Of a stretch of 64,000 nt of DNA, positions 17,209-26,942 are shown in pieces (position 1 is the stretch's first letter; each line of letters opens with the position of its first letter). The translations under genes and the position numbers were made by a program. The stretch is from the NCBI RefSeq assembly GCF_026723765.1, contig NZ_CP113524.1:2155001-2219000 (forward strand), read 5' to 3'. The stretch is from Lacrimispora xylanolytica (GTDB taxonomy: Bacteria; Bacillota; Clostridia; Lachnospirales; Lachnospiraceae). The notes under the pieces are model-generated. The model was not told the origin of the DNA, made no database searches, and saw only the letters and a list, made by a program, of their open reading frames with translations.

Positions 17209-17232
17209 GAGTCAGAGGTAATAGCCTGACTC
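17209..17232. other. 7-bp dyad upstream of the YitT gene
   Basis: GAGTCAG (17209-17215) pairs with CTGACTC (17226-17232) across 10 bases. On the forward strand it is followed by A, not T, so it is not a forward terminator. On the reverse strand a T-run follows only on the far side. It may be an operator or leader hairpin. Confidence 0.35.
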
Positions 17233-17290
17233 ACTGAAAAAAATATACAGAACCGGACGGAATGATCCGGAGGGAGACATAGAAACGGTC

Positions 17291-18154
17291 ATGAAGCAGA
17301 TAGAAAATAAAATGCTGAGAACGCTTACGGAATATGGTATTATTACGTTTAGTATCTGGGTAATGGTAGTGGGAGTCTATTTTTTTAAATTCCCTAACAA
17401 CTTTGCTTTTGGAGGGGTTACGGGCTTTGCTACTGTTATCAGCGCCTTGACCCACTGGTCAGCCAGCCAGTTCACCAATATAGTGAATGCGGTCTTGCTG
17501 GTACTGGGGTTTCTGTTTCTGGGACGTGGGTTTGGTATCAAGACAGTATATGCCACCCTTGTCATGTCATTATCCTTATATATTCTGGAACGTATCTGCC
17601 CTATGAAAGGGCCGCTTACGTCGGAACCGTTGTTAGAGCTTATTTTTGCTATCTTACTGCCCAGTGTGGGATCGGCCCTTCTATTTTACGTGGGTGCATC
17701 CAGTGGTGGGACTGATATTATAGCAATGATTTTAAAACGTTATACCAGCTTCAATATTGGCACCGTGCTTTTACTGGTAGACTTGACCGGTGTGATTATG
17801 GCTTATTTTGTATTTGGCCCTCAGACCGGACTGTTTTCTTCCCTTGGTCTTCTTGCAAAGTCCCTTGTCATTGATGATGTCATGGAAAACATGAACTTAT
17901 GTAAATGCTTTAGTATCATCTGCGATGATCCGGCACCGATCTGCGATTATATCATCCATGGTCTTAACCGGAGTGCTACGGTCTATGAAGCACAGGGAGC
18001 ATTCACTCACCATAAGAAAACGGTTATTTTAACAACCATGAAGCGGTCTCAGGCAATGAAGCTTAGAAACTATATCCGTACGGTAGAGCCATCGGCGTTT
18101 ATCCTTATTTCCAATTCCAGTGAGATCATTGGAAAGGGATTTTTAACCAATTAG
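17291..18154 (+). CDS. YitT family membrane protein
   Basis: A 287-residue protein with five to six membrane helices in residues 15-200 and a C-terminal DUF2179 domain (about 205-285). The family pattern is clear: NNFAFGGVTGFATV, VGASSGGTDIIAMIL and the tail YEAQGAFTHHKKTVI. Function is not established for the family. The best ribosome site (GGAGGGAG) is 14 bases from the ATG, longer than usual, and no better start is visible. A strong terminator follows. Confidence 0.9.
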   Translation: MKQIENKMLRTLTEYGIITFSIWVMVVGVYFFKFPNNFAFGGVTGFATVISALTHWSASQFTNIVNAVLLVLGFLFLGRGFGIKTVYATLVMSLSLYILERICPMKGPLTSEPLLELIFAILLPSVGSALLFYVGASSGGTDIIAMILKRYTSFNIGTVLLLVDLTGVIMAYFVFGPQTGLFSSLGLLAKSLVIDDVMENMNLCKCFSIICDDPAPICDYIIHGLNRSATVYEAQGAFTHHKKTVILTTMKRSQAMKLRNYIRTVEPSAFILISNSSEIIGKGFLTN

Positions 18155-18162
18155 ATGTTCGG

Positions 18163-18191
18163 ACCGGAGCAGAAAACTGCTCCGGTTTTTT
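18163..18191 (+). terminator. Intrinsic terminator after the YitT gene
   Basis: ACCGGAGCAG and CTGCTCCGGT form a perfect 10-bp stem with an AAAA loop and a T-run. Confidence 0.95.
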
Positions 18192-18224
18192 GTGCAATGA
18201 ATCCAGTTTTAAGGGGGTATAATA

Positions 18225-18247
18225 GTGCATATTTTACGAAAATGCAC
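18225..18247. other. Dyad upstream of the ABC importer promoter
   Basis: GTGCAT (18225-18230) is inverted as ATGCAC (18242-18247), with further T/A pairing inside. A second small dyad GCAC-TTTA-GTGC overlaps it. It lies 40-60 bp upstream of the -35 box and could be an operator. Confidence 0.35.
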
Positions 18248-18286
18248 TTTAGTGCTTTAAAATTACATAAATTTAAAGTAATGAAA

Positions 18287-18315
18287 TTGACGCCGGGTAT
18301 TTTTTGTAGTATGAT
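18287..18315 (+). promoter_or_regulatory. Promoter of the ABC importer operon
   Basis: TTGACG (18287-18292) and TATGAT (18310-18315) are separated by exactly 17 bp, about 50 bp before the lipoprotein gene. Confidence 0.85.
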
Positions 18316-18368
18316 ACGAAATAAGTTCAAAACAGGACGAGATTTTTAGATGGTGAGGAGAGAAGTTT

Positions 18369-19403
18369 ATGAAGAAAACAAAAAAAATACTGTCACTGAT
18401 TCTTGCCGGTGCAATGATGATGTCCTTAACTGCCTGCGGTGGAAAAACCGAGGAAAGTAAAAGCTCATCTACTGAGACGACTACAGCCCAGGCGACAACA
18501 GAAGGTGCCGCGACCACAGGAGAAAAAACAGCCGATGGGAAGCAGTATAAGATCGGTGTGCTGCAGCTGGTTCAGCATACTGCCCTTGATGCAGCAAATA
18601 AGGGATTTATAAAAGCACTTGATGATGCAGGACTCAACTATGTTGCAGACCAGCAAAACGCCGCAGGCGATCAGTCCACCTGCCAGACCATTGCAAGCAA
18701 GCTGGTCAATGATGGAAGCGACTTAATTCTTTCCATTGCGACTCCAGCAGCACAGGCGGTAGCTGGAACAACCACTGATATCCCGGTACTGGTAACAGCT
18801 GTTACCGACCCAGCCGCTTCTGATCTGGTTGCAAGCAACGATGCCCCAGGCGGAAATGTCAGCGGTACTTCTGATCTGACTCCGGTCAAAGAACAGATTT
18901 CCTTATTAAAGAAGATTCTTCCTGATGCAAAAACAGTTGGAATTCTTTATGCTTCCTCAGAATCCAATTCTGAGATTCAGGCAAAGATGGCAAGAGAAGC
19001 CATTGAAGCAGAAGGTATGACTGCGGTAGATTACACGGTATCCAGTTCCAATGAAATTCAGACCGTTGTAACCTCCATGGTTGGAAAAGTAGACGCTATC
19101 TATGCACCAACGGATAATACCATAGCAGCGGGAATGACTACAGTTGCCATGGTCGCGAATGAAAACGGCCTTCCTACCATATGTGGTGAAGAGGGCATGG
19201 TAAAAGCAGGCGGCCTTGCTACGTATGGAATTGATTATTTTGAACTTGGATATTTAACCGGACAGCAGGCAGTTAAAATCTTAAAAGACGGAGACGACAT
19301 TTCCAAAATGCCGATTGAATATCTCCCGGCAGACAAATGCAAGCTTTCTGTAAATGAAGAAACGGCGAAAGCCTTAGGAATTGATGTTTCCAATATTAAA
19401 TAA
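18369..19403 (+). CDS. ABC transporter substrate-binding lipoprotein (ABC_sub_bind class)
   Basis: A 344-residue lipoprotein. The signal peptide ends in the lipobox LTAC at about Cys22, followed by a Ser/Thr/Glu-rich tether of some 35 residues. The periplasmic-binding-protein fold follows, with KIGVLQLVQHTALDAANKGF, VTAVTDPAASDLV and GILYASSESNS, all typical of the ABC_sub_bind (TrpX/YtrF-like) family. Relatives in streptococci were linked to aromatic amino acid or tryptophan uptake; the ligand here cannot be read from sequence. GAGGAGAG serves as ribosome site. The permease and ATPase genes follow after two hairpins. Confidence 0.93.
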   Translation: MKKTKKILSLILAGAMMMSLTACGGKTEESKSSSTETTTAQATTEGAATTGEKTADGKQYKIGVLQLVQHTALDAANKGFIKALDDAGLNYVADQQNAAGDQSTCQTIASKLVNDGSDLILSIATPAAQAVAGTTTDIPVLVTAVTDPAASDLVASNDAPGGNVSGTSDLTPVKEQISLLKKILPDAKTVGILYASSESNSEIQAKMAREAIEAEGMTAVDYTVSSSNEIQTVVTSMVGKVDAIYAPTDNTIAAGMTTVAMVANENGLPTICGEEGMVKAGGLATYGIDYFELGYLTGQQAVKILKDGDDISKMPIEYLPADKCKLSVNEETAKALGIDVSNIK

Positions 19404-19426
19404 TAAAAAGAAGTTTCAGTGAGATA

Positions 19427-19456
19427 TAAGCGGACCAGAAGTATCAGGTCCGCTTA
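19427..19456 (+). terminator. Hairpin after the lipoprotein gene
   Basis: TAAGCGGACC pairs perfectly with GGTCCGCTTA across a 10-base loop. No U-run follows, so it may act mainly to stabilise the upstream transcript 3' end. Confidence 0.55.
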
Positions 19457-19468
19457 ACCCTCTCATAG

Positions 19469-19513
19469 ATGCTTTACATAAAAGATGAAAATTACATCTT
19501 TTATGTAAGGCAT
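19469..19513. other. Long intra-operon hairpin
   Basis: A 14-bp perfect stem (19474-19487 with 19495-19508) has a 7-base loop and is extended by four more pairs beyond a single T/G mismatch. It lies between lipoprotein and permease genes and probably sets their relative expression. Confidence 0.7.
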
Positions 19514-19552
19514 TTATGCCTGTAAAAAGAAAATATGCGGAGGATTAAATAG

Positions 19553-20467
19553 ATGAGTGGTTTAATGATATCCCTTCAGGATGCAGTGGTACAAGGCGTT
19601 TTATGGGGAATTATGGTGCTTGGTGTTTACATCACCTATAAGCTTTTGGATATTGCTGATTTGACCGTTGATGGCAGCTTTGCCCTGGGCGGCTGTGTAT
19701 GTGCGGTTATGGTGCTGGTTTTTAAGATGGATCCCTGGATCGCATTATTGATTGCCGGAGTTGCAGGTATGGCAGCTGGTGCTATCACTGGACTCTTACA
19801 TACCGTGTTTGAGATTCCAGCTATACTGGCAGGAATTTTGACTCAGATCGGACTTTGGTCCATCAACTTAAGGATTATGGGAGGAAAGAGCAATGTGCCT
19901 CTTTTAAAGACAGATACCATAGTCTCTAAATTCATTGATGCAACTGGAATCAACAAGCAGGCGGCTGCTCTGGTGATCGGAGTTGGTTTTGCCGTTGTTA
20001 TGATCGTTCTCCTGTACTGGTTTTTCGGTACTGAGATTGGAAGCGCAATGCGTGCGACTGGTAACAATGAGGCAATGGTCCGTGCCCTGGGCGTCAATAC
20101 CAACTGGACCAAGCTTCTTGCTCTGACCATAAGTAACGGACTTGTTGGTATTTCTGGAGGCCTCGTTTGCCAAAGCCAGAAATATGCGGACATCGGAATG
20201 GGAACCGGTGCCATAGTCATCGGTCTTGCCGCTATTGTCATCGGTGAAGTACTTATGGGGAAACTACGTTCCTTTGGAAGTAAATTGACCTCTGCCGTCG
20301 TGGGTGCCGTTATTTATTTTGTAATCCGTGCCGTAGTGTTAAGAATGGGTATGAATGCCAACGATATGAAGCTTTTATCCGCTGCTATCGTAGCCGTGGC
20401 GCTATGCGTCCCTGTGGTCATTCGGAAATGGCGGTTAAAAGCGGCCTATACAGAAGGAGGAGAATGA
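19553..20467 (+). CDS. ABC transporter permease (BPD_transp_2 class)
   Basis: A 304-residue permease with about eight to nine membrane helices. Motifs of the branched-chain-type permease are seen: ITYKLLDIADLTVDGSFALG near the start, GTEIGSAMRATGNNEAMVRALGVN as the cytoplasmic coupling loop and GMGTGAIVIGLAAIVIGE near residue 220. GGAGG is 9 bases from the ATG. Its stop overlaps the first possible start of the ATPase gene. It forms the channel for the substrate delivered by the upstream lipoprotein. Confidence 0.95.
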   Translation: MSGLMISLQDAVVQGVLWGIMVLGVYITYKLLDIADLTVDGSFALGGCVCAVMVLVFKMDPWIALLIAGVAGMAAGAITGLLHTVFEIPAILAGILTQIGLWSINLRIMGGKSNVPLLKTDTIVSKFIDATGINKQAAALVIGVGFAVVMIVLLYWFFGTEIGSAMRATGNNEAMVRALGVNTNWTKLLALTISNGLVGISGGLVCQSQKYADIGMGTGAIVIGLAAIVIGEVLMGKLRSFGSKLTSAVVGAVIYFVIRAVVLRMGMNANDMKLLSAAIVAVALCVPVVIRKWRLKAAYTEGGE

Positions 20468-20469
20468 TC

Positions 20470-21267
20470 ATGCTGGATATAAAAAATGTAAAGAAAACAT
20501 TTAATATAAATACAATCAATGAGAAAAAAGCCTTAAACGGTATCAATCTCCATTTAAATGAAGGCGATTTTGTCACTGTCATTGGAGGAAATGGTGCGGG
20601 GAAATCCACCACCTTAAATATGATTGCCGGTGTTTACCCCATAGATTCTGGAAGAATTGAAATAGATGGTGTTAATATTTCACGTTTCCCGGAGTATAAG
20701 CGTGCCAAGTACATTGGCAGAGTCTTTCAGGACCCTATGATGGGAACCGCTGCCGGAATGGAGATTCAGGAGAATATGGCCCTGGCTTATCGGAGAGGCA
20801 AAGGAAGAGGGCTTTCCTGGGGGATTAAGCAAAATGAAAAGTCCTTTTACCAGGAGGCCTTAAAAAAGCTTGGTCTTGGCCTTGAAAACCGTATGACCAA
20901 TAAAGTTGGGCTGCTCTCCGGCGGACAGCGTCAGGCCCTTACTCTTTTAATGGCGACCTTACAAAAGCCTAAAATTCTTCTTCTTGATGAGCATACAGCA
21001 GCACTTGATCCCAAGACAGCAAAAAAGGTTCTTGAAATTACAGAGGAAATCGTGGAAGAGCAAAATCTTACGACTCTCATGATCACTCATAATATGAAGG
21101 ATGCCATTCAGATTGGAAACCGGCTCATTATGATGCATGAAGGAAGAATCATTTTTGACATATCTGGTGAAGAAAAGAAAAATCTGGAAGTAGAAGATCT
21201 TCTTCGGAAATTCGAAGAGGCCAGCGGAGAAGAGTTCTCCAATGACCGTATGATTTTAGCAAATTAG
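20470..21267 (+). CDS. ABC transporter ATP-binding protein
   Basis: ATG 20470 is nine bases after AAGGAGG; ATG 20464, which overlaps the permease stop, is too close to that site. The 265-residue ATPase has Walker A GGNGAGKST near residue 40, a Q loop (RVFQDPMMGT), signature LSGGQRQAL, Walker B ILLLDEHTAALD with the variant DEH instead of DEP, and the H loop MITHN. The DEHTAALDPKTA wording is usual for this ABC_sub_bind-associated family. It ends the importer operon and a terminator follows. Confidence 0.95.
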   Translation: MLDIKNVKKTFNINTINEKKALNGINLHLNEGDFVTVIGGNGAGKSTTLNMIAGVYPIDSGRIEIDGVNISRFPEYKRAKYIGRVFQDPMMGTAAGMEIQENMALAYRRGKGRGLSWGIKQNEKSFYQEALKKLGLGLENRMTNKVGLLSGGQRQALTLLMATLQKPKILLLDEHTAALDPKTAKKVLEITEEIVEEQNLTTLMITHNMKDAIQIGNRLIMMHEGRIIFDISGEEKKNLEVEDLLRKFEEASGEEFSNDRMILAN

Positions 21268-21277
21268 CAGTAAAAGC

Positions 21278-21322
21278 ATGGGATGGGAACCGCTTTCGGG
21301 CAGAGTACCATCCCATATTTTT
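21278..21322 (+). terminator. Intrinsic terminator of the ABC importer operon
   Basis: ATGGGATGG (21278-21286) pairs with CCATCCCAT (21308-21316), followed by ATTTTT. Confidence 0.9.
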
Positions 21323-21493
21323 ACAAAAATTTAATAGATTTTTGAATTACGTATCATAATGTAACATAATCTTAATAAATTTTTGTGAGACAAATATCGC
21401 AAATCATGACAAAATATGCTATACTAAGGCGGATAAACTCATAGTCCAAATCGGTTGTCCGGTGAAAATATGACAATGGAGAGAAAGTACAGA

Positions 21494-23089
21494 ATGGATA
21501 ATAAAAACGACAATAAAGATTATGTGATCCGTTTGGATAAAGCAAGAAAGAGCCGCGGTAAGAATGATTATAAAAAGTATCTTATAGCAGGAGGTGCCGG
21601 TGTTTTACTGGTGGCTGGTGTCATTACAGCCGGAGCCTTCGCAAAGCGCAATGGAGGAGGTGCCGCAGCTGCAGCTCTGGCTACCGCTTCAGAGGCTGTG
21701 AATCAGGCAACTGCTAATAATGACGAAGCAGTAAAAGCATCGGAAGAAGCGATCAAACAGGCGGAAGAGATGAAGAAGGTGGTAGCTTCTTATAAAAATC
21801 TTGGAATTGTCAAGGCTTCCGGTTATTTAAACATCAGAAAGACTCCTGGTACCGATGGGGATGTTATTGGAAAGCTGCAGAGTGACGGTGCCTGTGATAT
21901 TTTAGAAAAGACAGAAGATGGCTGGTATAAGATTACTTCTGGAGGAATCGAAGGCTATATTAATTCAGAGTATGTGCTGACAGGAGAGGAAGCAGTTAAA
22001 AAAGCAGAAAGTCTGGTAAAATTAAGAGCAGTTATTAAAGCGGACAGCATGAATATCAGAAAAGAAGCTTCCAAAAGCTCGGATCCGGTGGGGCAGGCTC
22101 TTGCCGATGAAAGATATGAGGTGCTTGATCAAACCGAAGGCTGGATAAAGATTTCAACCGGATATCTTTCCTCTGATTATGTAACATTAGAATACTCTTT
22201 AAATGAAGCGAGAAAACTGGATTTAAAAGCAATGGTCTTTAATTACTATAAGAATATCGGAATATCTGATGTAGATAATTATTTAAATGTGAGAGAAGAG
22301 CCTAACGAAAAAGGGAAGGTAATCGCTAAGATGCCAAGTAAAGCTGCCGGTGAGATTTTAGAGACAACGGCCGACGGCTGGTATAAGATCCAATCAGGAA
22401 GCATTACAGGCTATGTAAAATCAGATTATATTCTGACCGGGCAGGCGGCAAAGGATGAAGCCATGCAGGTTGCCCAGCTAATGGCCATTGTAAATACGGA
22501 TATGCTGAATGCAAGATCAGAACCCAGTACGGATTCCAAGATCTGGACTCAGATATCCAACAACGAAAGATATCCTGTATTAAAGCAGGTAGACGGCTGG
22601 GTAGAGATTGAGCTGGAGGAAGACAGCAGTGCCTATGTGGCTACTGACTTTGTGGATGTACGTTACGCTCTTCCTCAGGCCATCAAATTCTCACCCCTTG
22701 AGGAAAAGGCCAATGCCCAATCCTCCTTAAGAACTCAGATTGTCAATTATGCGCTGCAGTTTTTAGGAAACCCATACGTATGGGGCGGAACCAGCCTGAC
22801 AAAGGGAGCAGATTGTTCCGGCTTTACCATGTCCGTATATTCTAAGTTTGGTATCGGCCTGCCTCATTATTCCGGCTCACAGGCTGGAAAAGGGACTGCT
22901 GTAAAGTCATCAGAGATGAAGCCTGGAGATCTTCTGTTCTACGCCAACAGCAAAGGAACCATCAATCACGTTGCCATGTATATTGGTAACGGCCAGATTG
23001 TTCACGCGGCCAGCAGACGAAGCGGCATCAAGATCTCTACCTGGAATTACCGTTCACCAGTAAAGATCCGTAATATGGTAGGAGATTAA
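21494..23089 (+). CDS. Cell-wall hydrolase with four SH3 domains and NlpC/P60 domain
   Basis: The chosen ATG at 21494 has GGAGAG 10 bases upstream; ATGs at 21470 and 21476 are in frame but poorly supported. The ~531-residue product has a single membrane anchor near residues 29-50, an Ala-rich coiled stretch, four bacterial SH3 domains (about 95-155, 170-230, 245-315, 325-385) and a C-terminal NlpC/P60 peptidase. Catalytic Cys lies in KGADCSGFTMSVY and His in NHVAMYIGNGQIVH. Domains 1 and 3 resemble each other, as do 2 and 4. It likely cuts peptidoglycan stem peptides. A TGCTATACT extended -10 lies upstream. Confidence 0.93.
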   Translation: MDNKNDNKDYVIRLDKARKSRGKNDYKKYLIAGGAGVLLVAGVITAGAFAKRNGGGAAAAALATASEAVNQATANNDEAVKASEEAIKQAEEMKKVVASYKNLGIVKASGYLNIRKTPGTDGDVIGKLQSDGACDILEKTEDGWYKITSGGIEGYINSEYVLTGEEAVKKAESLVKLRAVIKADSMNIRKEASKSSDPVGQALADERYEVLDQTEGWIKISTGYLSSDYVTLEYSLNEARKLDLKAMVFNYYKNIGISDVDNYLNVREEPNEKGKVIAKMPSKAAGEILETTADGWYKIQSGSITGYVKSDYILTGQAAKDEAMQVAQLMAIVNTDMLNARSEPSTDSKIWTQISNNERYPVLKQVDGWVEIELEEDSSAYVATDFVDVRYALPQAIKFSPLEEKANAQSSLRTQIVNYALQFLGNPYVWGGTSLTKGADCSGFTMSVYSKFGIGLPHYSGSQAGKGTAVKSSEMKPGDLLFYANSKGTINHVAMYIGNGQIVHAASRRSGIKISTWNYRSPVKIRNMVGD

Positions 23090-23116
23090 ATAAAAATAAT
23101 AACGTAACTCATAAGA

Positions 23117-23156
23117 AAGCCCAGATGACCGGATTCATATCCAGTCTTCTGGGCTT
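23117..23156. terminator. Bidirectional terminator between converging genes
   Basis: AAGCCCAGA (23117-23125) pairs with TCTGGGCTT (23148-23156). It sits between the NlpC/P60 gene and the aconitase gene and can serve both strands. Confidence 0.85.
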
Positions 23157-23163
23157 ATATTAT

Positions 23164-25476
23164 TTATCGGTTTTCTTTTTTGTCACGGTTATAATTGATT
23201 AAGCATCCGGATTTTACGATGGCCCGTTCTTCCGGAGTCATATCTGCAATGTGTAGATTGATCTCCTGAATGGGATTGCCCTCTTCATTGCGGATCACAT
23301 AGGCCTTGATTTTTTCCATATCTCCATCGAGAGCAGTACGAATATCAGGCACATAGATAAAGTCACCTACTTCAAACGCCGGCTCCTCATCAAGAAGGAA
23401 GGGAAGCATTCCCCAGTTCATGACATTGGAACGATACCGCTTGGTTGCATATTCATTGGCAATATTGGCAAGACCGCCAAGAACTCTTTGACAGCTTGCC
23501 GCCTGCTCTCTGGCAGAACCATCACCTGGCTTAACCGCATAGAGTACACTTCCTATTTCAGTCTCAGAAGCCTTAAGCTCCGGCTGATCTAAGTAAAGGC
23601 GCAGTGCATGAAATGCTTTTTCTAATTCGCTGTCTGCTTTAAGTGGACATTCCCCATTTTTACGAGCTTTCTCCAGCTCATTGACCTGCTTGGATCTTCC
23701 TACATATTCCGGATCCCGGCGGGATAATGTATATTCCGCAAGGCCAAGCGGATTAGAGCGGAAAGAAGAGGTCTCACCAGATGGAATCAGTTCATCTGTG
23801 GTAGTAACCGGATCCATAATTTTTGAACATACTTTAAGGATAATATTATCGGTCAGAGAGCTCATGGCCGGCCAATCTTTAATATTAGGGCCATTGACCA
23901 GTTCAGCTTCTGCTTGAGGAGCATCGTATCCCTGATAAACTCTTCTTTCATAAGAAGAGGAATCAAATTCATATGCCGGCACTTCATAACCATCTACAAC
24001 GCTTTCGGCAGAGGTGAGAAGTCCGCCGTTTGCTGCTGTGGCTGCGATGGATCTCGCATCCATAAGAGCAACACAAGAAATCTGACCATTTCCAGGCTTG
24101 GAGCCTTCCCGGTTAGGGAAGTTTCTTGTGGTATGACGTATGCTTAATGCATTATTGGATGGAGTATCACCTGCTCCGAAGCATGGGCCGCAGAATGCAG
24201 TACGGATGGTAGCACCTGCAGTCATTAGCTCTGTAATAGCACCTTTCTTCACCAGATCCATATAAACCGGCTGAGAAGACGGATAAACAGACAGATTAAA
24301 TACATCGTTGCCGCAGTCTTTGCCGCTTAAAATATGGGCAGCCATCATAACGTTGGAGTAATTACCTCCCGCACATCCTGCAATCACTCCCTGCTGAACC
24401 ATAAGCTTTCCGTCAACGATCTTATCCGTAAGAGAGAGCTTCACTCCTGATTTTCCGGTATACTGATCGGCTTCCTTTTCCACGGTTCTTAAGATATCTG
24501 CCAGATTGGCGTTAAGCTCATCAATTTCATAGGTATTGCTTGGATGGAATGGGAGAGCAATCATAGGTTTAATTGCGCTTAGATCCACGGTGACAACGCC
24601 ATCATAATAAGCAACGTCAGCTGGATTTAATTCTTTATAATCATCGCCTCTGCCGTGAAGGGTCAAATAAGCTTTCGTATCTTCGTCAGTTCTCCACACA
24701 GAAGAAAGACAGGTGGTTTCTGTTGTCATTACATCCACGCCGTTTCTGTAATCCGTATCCATGGAAGAGACGCCAGGTCCTACAAATTCCATGATTTTAT
24801 TCTTCACATAGCCGTTTTTAAATACCTTGCCGATAATGGCCAGTGCCACATCGTGAGGTCCTACGGCAGGAGATGGTTTGCCGGTAAGATAGATAGCGAC
24901 CACTCCCGGATATGTAACGTCATAGGTATCCAGAAGAAGCTGTTTTACAAGCTCGCCTCCTCCTTCGCCGATTGCCATGGTTCCAAGGGCACCATATCTG
25001 GTATGGCTGTCAGAGCCAAGAATCATGCGGCCGCATCCTGCCATCATTTCACGCATATACTGGTGAATAACTGCAATATGCGGAGGTACAAAAATACCAC
25101 CGTACTTTTTGGCGGCGGAAAGGCCAAAGACATGATCATCCTCATTAATAGTACCGCCTACCGCGCATAAGGAGTTATGGCAGTTGGTCAACACATAAGG
25201 TATCGGGAATTCCTTGAGTCCCGAAGCCCGGGCAGTCTGAACGATTCCTACAAAGGTAATATCGTGGGAAGCCATTGAGTCAAAACGAAGCTTTAAATGC
25301 TCCATATTGCCTGAGGTATTGTGGGCCTCTAAAATGGAGTAGGCAATGGTTCCTTTTGCTGCGTCTTCTTTGCTGACGGTGTTTCCCGTGAGAGCAGCGA
25401 TTTTTGCGCTATCTTCCTCTGGAATGAGCTCCGTTCCATTTATAAGGTAAGCTCCGCCTTCATATAATTTTACCAT
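23164..25476 (-). CDS. Aconitase family hydratase
   Basis: A 770-residue aconitase-superfamily enzyme expected to isomerise citrate to isocitrate. Family motifs are present: HNSLCAVGG near residue 115, [14 protein letters not shown] near 155, GCAGGNYSN near 365 and [15 protein letters not shown] near 425. The Cys residues of the last two are placed to bind a [4Fe-4S] cluster. The C-terminal swivel domain follows. It starts 2 bp after the citrate synthase stop, so the two are coupled. No isocitrate dehydrogenase gene is in the window. The close family is usually named simply hydratase, so exact substrate rests on the neighbour. Confidence 0.9.
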   Translation of the reverse strand: MVKLYEGGAYLINGTELIPEEDSAKIAALTGNTVSKEDAAKGTIAYSILEAHNTSGNMEHLKLRFDSMASHDITFVGIVQTARASGLKEFPIPYVLTNCHNSLCAVGGTINEDDHVFGLSAAKKYGGIFVPPHIAVIHQYMREMMAGCGRMILGSDSHTRYGALGTMAIGEGGGELVKQLLLDTYDVTYPGVVAIYLTGKPSPAVGPHDVALAIIGKVFKNGYVKNKIMEFVGPGVSSMDTDYRNGVDVMTTETTCLSSVWRTDEDTKAYLTLHGRGDDYKELNPADVAYYDGVVTVDLSAIKPMIALPFHPSNTYEIDELNANLADILRTVEKEADQYTGKSGVKLSLTDKIVDGKLMVQQGVIAGCAGGNYSNVMMAAHILSGKDCGNDVFNLSVYPSSQPVYMDLVKKGAITELMTAGATIRTAFCGPCFGAGDTPSNNALSIRHTTRNFPNREGSKPGNGQISCVALMDARSIAATAANGGLLTSAESVVDGYEVPAYEFDSSSYERRVYQGYDAPQAEAELVNGPNIKDWPAMSSLTDNIILKVCSKIMDPVTTTDELIPSGETSSFRSNPLGLAEYTLSRRDPEYVGRSKQVNELEKARKNGECPLKADSELEKAFHALRLYLDQPELKASETEIGSVLYAVKPGDGSAREQAASCQRVLGGLANIANEYATKRYRSNVMNWGMLPFLLDEEPAFEVGDFIYVPDIRTALDGDMEKIKAYVIRNEEGNPIQEINLHIADMTPEERAIVKSGCLINYNRDKKENR

Positions 25477-25478
25477 AA

Positions 25479-26810
25479 TTATCGTTCCTCTCTTTTTATG
25501 TAGGGATTTGTTTCACCCACGTATTTTGTTGCAGGACGCATGATTCTTCCGTCATACATTTTATTTTCAATATTGTGTGCCAGCCAGCCTGCCATGCGTG
25601 CACAGACGAATAAAGGAGTGTACATATCCTCTGGAATCTGCAGCATTTGATAGGCAAAGCCGCTGTAAAAGTCCACGTTGTTGGACAAGGATTTTCCGTT
25701 TCCAGCCAGACAGGCTTTGGCAACGGTTTCAAACTTCGTCAGGAATTCGTATTCATCCAATCGTTTTTTCTCTTTTGCAAGCTTTTCACAACAGTCTTTT
25801 AAAAGATCTGCTCTGGGGTCAGATACCGTGTAAACCGCATGGCCCAGGCCATAAACCAGACCAGAGTTATCGTAGAAATCCTTAGAAAGGATTCGTCCAA
25901 TGACTTTTTTCATCTGATCCTCAGTGGCATGCAATCCAATTTCCTGTTCAATGGCAGACAACATTTCGCTGCACCGGATATTAGCGCCACCGTGTTTTGG
26001 TCCTTTTAGGGAACCGATGGATCCGGTAATGGCGGAATAAATATCAGTTCCAGTGGAAGAGATAACTACATTTGTAAAAGTGGAGTTATTTCCACCGCCG
26101 TGATCGGCATGAATCATAAGCATCACATCAAGAAGATTTGCTTCCTGCTCTGTAAAGCTTCCATCCCGCCGAAGGAGATGAAGGATATTTTCTGCCATGG
26201 AATATTCAGGGCGAGGATAATGGATAACCAGGCTTTCCCGGTCGTAATGATGGATCTTGCTTTGATATGCATATACAGCAAGGGTTGGCAGCTTTGCAAG
26301 GATATTAATTCCTTTTAAAAGTGTTTGATAAGGATCTGTATTATCGGGATCATTATCATAATCATAAAGAGCCAGAATGCTTTTTTGCAGACTGTTCATT
26401 AAATTGCTGGAAGGACTGCGGAGCATATTTCTCTCAAAAAATTCATTGGGAAGCGGATAATACTTTTGAAGAACAGAAGTAAATTCCTTTAACTCCTTAT
26501 CGGAAGGGAGATAACCAAAGAGAAGCAGAAATGCGGTTTCTTCATAACCGTAGCGCCCATTTCCTTTTCCCGTTACCAGATCGCTGATTTCAATTCCCCT
26601 GTAGTATAGCTTACCTGGGATATTAAGCTTTTTTCCATCTTCAAACTCATAGCCTACAACGTCAGATACACGGGTAAGTCCTACAATGACACCGGTTCCA
26701 TCTTCATTTCTAAGTCCTTTTTTTACATCGTGTATTTTGAACAAATTGTTAGGAATATCCGTATAATTGGAAGATTTTCCAAAAGTCTGTGCAATGAATA
26801 AGTTGTTCAT
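25479..26810 (-). CDS. gltA: Citrate synthase
   Basis: A 443-residue citrate/2-methylcitrate synthase family enzyme condensing acetyl-CoA and oxaloacetate. It shows [14 protein letters not shown] with a catalytic His near residue 235, [12 protein letters not shown] with a second His, and the catalytic-Asp-containing end [21 protein letters not shown] precedes the ATG. Together with the adjoining aconitase it makes the oxidative branch toward 2-oxoglutarate and glutamate, as is usual in anaerobes with an incomplete TCA cycle. The leader holds a hairpin and a possible upstream ORF. Methylcitrate synthase is the alternative. Confidence 0.93.
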   Translation of the reverse strand: MNNLFIAQTFGKSSNYTDIPNNLFKIHDVKKGLRNEDGTGVIVGLTRVSDVVGYEFEDGKKLNIPGKLYYRGIEISDLVTGKGNGRYGYEETAFLLLFGYLPSDKELKEFTSVLQKYYPLPNEFFERNMLRSPSSNLMNSLQKSILALYDYDNDPDNTDPYQTLLKGINILAKLPTLAVYAYQSKIHHYDRESLVIHYPRPEYSMAENILHLLRRDGSFTEQEANLLDVMLMIHADHGGGNNSTFTNVVISSTGTDIYSAITGSIGSLKGPKHGGANIRCSEMLSAIEQEIGLHATEDQMKKVIGRILSKDFYDNSGLVYGLGHAVYTVSDPRADLLKDCCEKLAKEKKRLDEYEFLTKFETVAKACLAGNGKSLSNNVDFYSGFAYQMLQIPEDMYTPLFVCARMAGWLAHNIENKMYDGRIMRPATKYVGETNPYIKREER

Positions 26811-26880
26811 GGGACGCTTCTCCTTTTTTCAGAATATTCAAAAGCTCCAGAGGCAATCCATTGATAGAAAAGCAGCGCAT
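26749..26880 (-). CDS. Possible 43-residue upstream ORF overlapping the gltA start
   Basis: Reading on the reverse strand, ATG at 26880 is preceded by GGAGGG at about 6-base spacing. The frame runs 43 codons and ends 62 bases inside gltA in another frame. The peptide starts MRCFSINGLP and resembles nothing I know. The ribosome site lies in the loop of a 7-bp hairpin. Expression is uncertain; it could be a regulatory uORF or chance. Confidence 0.35.
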   Translation of the reverse strand: MRCFSINGLPLELLNILKKGEASHEQLIHCTDFWKIFQLYGYS

Positions 26881-26900
26881 ACAGATCCCTCCGGCGCTGC
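26872..26900 (-). promoter_or_regulatory. Leader hairpin of gltA
   Basis: GCAGCGC and GCGCTGC form a perfect 7-bp stem around a 15-base loop that contains the GGAGGG ribosome site of the possible uORF. Confidence 0.6.
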
Positions 26901-26942
26901 CTTCATTGGCAATGAAACGTAACTGGCTTTTTATTGTTTGAT

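Noticed and set aside
18155-18349. 64-codon ORF after the YitT gene
   Set aside because: It runs through a strong terminator and the next promoter, and has no ribosome site.
19843-20241. 132-codon reverse ORF inside the importer permease gene
   Set aside because: Complement of hydrophobic permease codons with no supporting signal.
21001-21060. Walker B variant DEH in the importer ATPase as a sign of loss of function
   Set aside because: The catalytic Glu is kept and DEHTAALD is usual in this transporter family.
24655-25170. 171-codon forward ORF inside the aconitase gene
   Set aside because: The reverse frame encodes clear aconitase motifs throughout, and the forward translation lacks any recognisable domain.
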